64,000 bases of DNA, taken from contig JADLSH010000395.1 of the NCBI GenBank assembly GCA_016169945.1, positions 6,290,001 to 6,354,000 of the forward strand. The letters run 5' to 3'. Shown here in pieces: positions 60,352 through 64,000 of this stretch. The notes under the pieces are model-generated. The model did not search any database and was not told the DNA's origin. It worked only from the letters and a program-made list of their open reading frames with translations. Position numbers and translations under genes: made by a program. This stretch comes from Trachythela sp. YZ-2020. Taxonomy: Eukaryota; Cnidaria; Anthozoa; Malacalcyonacea; Clavulariidae. Positions within the stretch are counted from its first letter, which is position 1. Each line of letters starts with the position of its first letter.

Positions 60352-60495
60352 ATGAATTCTGAAGCATTAGACAGGAGGATATTATCTGTATTGGACACGA
60401 AGAGTAGTGTTGATACTTTGGAATTAGCAAACGAATGGAAACTAGATCATCAAGCTGTCGTTGGTGCTGTCAAAAGTCTCCAAGTTTTAGATGAA
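60352..60495 (+). CDS. FARSA: Phenylalanyl-tRNA synthetase alpha subunit, first exon
   Basis: An ATG-started exon of 48 codons ends at a good donor (GAA/GTGAGT), phase 0. The peptide LDHQAVVGAVKSLQVLDEV matches the highly conserved N-terminal winged-helix part of eukaryotic PheRS alpha (EHQAVVGAVKSLQALGEV in human), and DTLELANEW precedes it as expected. PheRS is a cytosolic alpha2-beta2 enzyme that charges tRNA-Phe; this N-terminal part contacts tRNA. The catalytic core is not in the window. I could not find exon 2 in the remaining 3.5 kb, so it probably lies beyond the edge. The frame read through the donor stops ten codons later, which confirms that splicing is needed. Confidence 0.87.
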
Positions 60496-61040
60496 GTGAG
60501 TGAAGTAATAATCTGTGAGAATAATGAGTGAAAGGCTGTTCGTTTACATTTTTTGAAACTTTCTTGATTCACTTCATTTTAAAAAATATATACGAAATAT
60601 TATTTATTCCACCTCAATAGACATTAAAACTAATCCAATCAGATAGCTAGGTGTGTACCACGTGACATGACCATGTGACTGTAAATATTAAGCAAAACAT
60701 TCTTAGGGGCGACCACTGATATGTACTAAGACATTAGAAAAGTGATGGGGGGTCATGCTTCTGTCAAATATTTTTTTTACCTCTCATCCTTTGCATGAAT
60801 TTTTTTTTCCAAGTTATATTAGGAGATATAAAACATACCTTTAAATGAATTAAGAGGTGGTGAGGTGTATGAGGCTGTAGGTGGGTACTCCCCCAGAAAG
60901 TTTTTGCATTTTTTATAGTGATAGCTTTTTAATATATCCCATCTAGACATAATTTTTTACTTCGCACTGCAGGAATATTTTTTTTAGCAAATTTGATCTT
61001 GCATGAATTTTTTTCCCTTTCATTTTCCCTTGTTCACTGG

Positions 61041-61165
61041 GGCCGGTTTTTACGAAGCCCGTTTAGCCTATCCGGTGGATAAATCGAAAATATTGATCAA
61101 GTCTATACATTCATCAAACAACCAAGCTAAAATATTTTTCCATAATTGTGTTTGTAAGTTAACAT
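61041..61165. mobile_element. Half copy of the 14521-14735 MITE family
   Basis: GGCCGGTTTTTACGAAGCCC followed by GTTTAGCCTATCCGGTGGATAAATCGAAAATA matches the end of the MITE at 14521-14735 read on the opposite strand. The partner end is not seen. Confidence 0.6.
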
Positions 61166-62842
61166 TCTTCATCATTCATCATGTCCAAACTGTCTGTGTT
61201 TGCAGATTTTGCATACTATATTCCAGCCAGTCTGCTATTTGGCCGTGATGAAAATATTACATGTGTTAGCACACGTTGAAGCGTTAATGTTCAGCTCAGC
61301 CAGTCAGTGCGTGGCTGTGAACTAGCCTTGCATTGATTGGCTAAGCTAAACTGAAATTTTCTTGTTGGTGGTGTATAGTTACATTTCCGGTGTTTTTTGT
61401 TAATATTTGTCATGCTGCAGTTAGTGGAAAAAGCTCATCTTCACACACTCATTTAGCGTGGTTGAAAAGTTTACATTTTCAAAATGTTAAGATTTCTAAT
61501 AGAATTGAGTGGACAAGAAATCAAAGTCAAAGACAACAAACTGTCACATAAGTTGAACCATCTGATTGGCCAGAACCTTGTTTTTATGTTTGGATACTCA
61601 GGTTACTAGAATGTCTGATATCCAAATGGGGATACTAGATTTTCTGGATGGATACCAGATTTAAAGTTGCTAGTATACCATTGGATAGTGCTGAAAATTT
61701 CACATTTCAAACCCTCTGGTGTAGACGTACACACCCCTACTTTCAGAGGAGCCTGGATCTGTCCCTGCATTTTTCATTGCTTTCTTAATTGCGTGTAGTC
61801 TGGGATGTAGTGCTTGATTTATAATATCATCCCCTTAAGAGTGAGATATTTAAGATGTCCACTCCACACTGAGAAATATCCTCATCACATGGTACATAAC
61901 ATGCTATTTTCTCTATCAAGAATTTGAAATTGAGGCATATCATTGAGGATGGGTTTATACTTTGACACCGCGGCGAATTTTGTCGCTAACCAATCACGTC
62001 GCTTTTCGATTTGCTTCGTGCAAAAAAATTCGCCAAGTGGAAACTGATTCAATGACGCTCAGATACCCATTAGCTAGGACAGAATGGCTACCATGTCCAT
62101 GGTCAGTCATTACGCTCCCATCATGACAAATAATGAAGCCACGAAAAAAGTTGTACAGATGAAGCGTTCAAATTGTGACTGGAAAAAACACGTGTTCCAC
62201 CAAACATAACTTCTTGATTTACCAACAAAGATTGCAGAACGAGACGCGTAAACGAAATTACTGAAATACAATTGCTAGTCTGGAAAGCTCATAAAATCCA
62301 AGAGTTTTCCACAGTCGACTCATTTCTATGATACCCTGAAAGGATTATTCCACTAGGAAGAGTTTGAATAACTGGAGAGACTTGTTAAACCGATATTATG
62401 TTTTTAGGTGAATTTTAGCATAAAAAAACAAAAAATTCATCTAAGACGTCATATCCGGCAACTTTGACAGTGAAAAAGTTGATCAAGATGAAGATTTTTA
62501 CTAAAAAGATATATTACATTTCGTCTCAGAATTATCCAAATATTACACATATACAAAAATCATATTTGGGGTTAGTAGCACTTTAAATGACATCCTCAAA
62601 GCAACTAGTAAGCTCCTCTCAAACAGCAAAATCAGGTGATAATGCGTCGAAATCTTCAAAGATTGCGGATATATGCTCATTACCCTTTTGCATAGTTTAT
62701 ATAAATATATTTGGAGAAAGGAGCTAGGGATATTCCCCAAAACCATCGCGGAATATCTCTTCTGAGTCTGCGTAAAGGATTATCCTTGCAAATATTTTGC
62801 ATATGTTCCTAACAAGCGCGGTTCTCGAGGATCATGTGTCAC

Positions 62843-62940
62843 TTGTTTGCGCGAAGCGACATTTCCTTTGTTGTCGGCATCGCTTTTTGTTGACGTGATA
62901 AGCGATGTCGAACAAAGAAAGAGTAGCTTCGCGCAAACAA
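62843..62940. repeat. Palindrome of about 98 bp
   Basis: TTGTTTGCGCGAAGC and its mirror GCTTCGCGCAAACAA enclose imperfectly paired sequence, with CGGCATCGCT and AGCGATGTCG near the centre. Confidence 0.65.
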
Positions 62941-63037
62941 TTGGCCAAGTGGAAAACGGGCGTTACCTGTACTTAGAAGTTTCAGGTTTTTATATTGGAT
63001 GGAATACCTATCGTATCATGTCAATACATTGATGTTT

Positions 63038-63484
63038 AACTGATCAAACTACCAACCGTTTGCCTTCTAGAATCACCTGTCGAAATTAGGTTAAAAGTAA
63101 GTATTTCAACAGGTTTAGAAGGGATTTTTAAAGAGAATGTCTCCCTAAAATTGATGATTTGTGGTCCCTATCATCAAGATTTCGTTTCATGTAAAAATTA
63201 GTAAAAAGGAGGCAAAAGTCCTGGCAGGGTGGGGAAAATTCCCAGAATTTGCTGTTTCCAGTCCTTTTTGTCCCAAAAAAGCAAATTCAGTGCTTGGGCT
63301 TTTGCCTCATTTTCATTAATTTGTGCATGAATGGAAATCTCCATGTTGGGGACAGCAAATCGTGAGTTTTAGAGTAGATAGGTAGCCACTTATACTTATA
63401 ACCATAATTTGGACAAGTCCCAATATTGGTGTCACCACCTTAAGTGGTTCTTGAAGGCAAATGGTTTGTTATTTTGATCAGTGA
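63038..63484. mobile_element. MITE, about 447 bp
   Basis: The left end ACTGATCAAACTACCAACCG and CGTTTGCCTTCTAGAA mirror the right end (TTCTTGAAGGCAAATGG, TTTGATCAGT). Inside, AGGCAAAAG and CTTTTGCCT also pair around 63215-63305, so the element can fold into a long hairpin. Confidence 0.7.
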
Positions 63485-64000
63485 AATGTGAATGGATTGA
63501 CATAATATGTTAGTTATTCAACCCAGTGCAAAAAAATATATATTCGATTAAATCTAACGAAGTCATGCTACAAAATGTAGTGGAGGCATTGATTTTGGGA
63601 CCTGTATGTTGAGCTGAACGTTGGTATGTATGTTTGTTGACGCCACCAGCCTTTGACACGGTCTCATGCGAAGCACATTTGAACTTGCGTTAAAAACTAA
63701 GCTAAGAACAATGATATATAGGTTACTCTAACGAGGATGGGAACCTTATAATTAAGTGTGTTTCAAGACGTACAGAATATTGCATTCGATTATCTCTGGT
63801 GATTCTGGAAACGAAATCATGCTCTTGCACTATAGCACAAATATCTACTCTTGCACTATAGCAAGGGCTTGTATTTACGTCATTTCTACCCTATTACATC
63901 CTGTATTTTGGGTGTAAGTATATTTTGGGCATGATGTTTAACATTGTCTGGGAAAGGGTATTTTAAAGCCTTTTCTTACTGTGATAGTGTGATGCAACTG

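Larger units (their letters stand above)
60496..64000. other. FARSA intron 1 (presumed), no further exon found
   Basis: AT-rich sequence with three repeat elements (61041-61165, 62843-62940, 63038-63484). No exon with the expected next FARSA blocks (helix ending KHWELT-like) was recognised on the plus strand. Short repeated phrases such as CTCTTGCACTATAGCA occur twice at 63820-63862. Confidence 0.45.

Overview
The window is eukaryotic, AT-rich and intron-bearing, and almost certainly cnidarian. The strongest clue is a cluster of three secreted-protein genes (44164-54861). Two of them carry the cysteine pattern C-x3-C-x3-C-x3-C-x3-CC, the minicollagen cysteine-rich domain of nematocyst capsule proteins. 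Canonical GT-AG introns, animal orthologues (PLXDC/TEM7, RNF170, FARSA), non-LTR retrotransposon relics and many short inverted-repeat elements (MITEs) agree with this. The class (anthozoan or medusozoan) cannot be decided from the sequence.

Layout. 1-11.9 kb has no gene I can support: a decayed reverse transcriptase, several MITEs and a 1.35-kb foldback. 11964-14237 (+) is a single-exon gene for a coiled-coil/vWA/alpha-kinase protein; a decayed copy of its 3' end lies at 27091-27320. 19783-22520 (+) is a three-exon gene for a small secreted NucA/NucB-type nuclease. 23.4-25.6 kb holds a second RT relic and a TTAA-flanked element. 29393-42969 (+) is a 13-exon plexin-domain-containing (PLXDC/TEM7) membrane receptor gene whose first intron carries a 2.3-kb, 13-bp minisatellite. 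44164-54861 holds the minicollagen-CRD cluster, two genes on - and one on +. 56711-59539 (-) is a four-exon RNF170 gene with a 1.1-kb, 36-bp satellite in its last intron. 60352-60495 (+) is the first exon of FARSA (phenylalanyl-tRNA synthetase alpha), divergent from RNF170; I found no further FARSA exon before the window ends.

How the genes fit together. The three cluster genes share one architecture: an untranslated 5' exon ending just before the ATG, a short signal-peptide/basic exon ending in phase 1, and one large exon. They also share His-rich (HHH) motifs among polyproline, which suggests local duplication and probably one common extracellular structure, perhaps the nematocyst wall. They have minicollagen-type cysteine domains but no Gly-X-Y collagen helix. 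This His/Pro-rich group is the most likely under-described system here. The other genes look like unrelated housekeeping or signalling genes. Exon models were built by hand from splice sites, reading-phase closure and remembered family sequences; no search was run.
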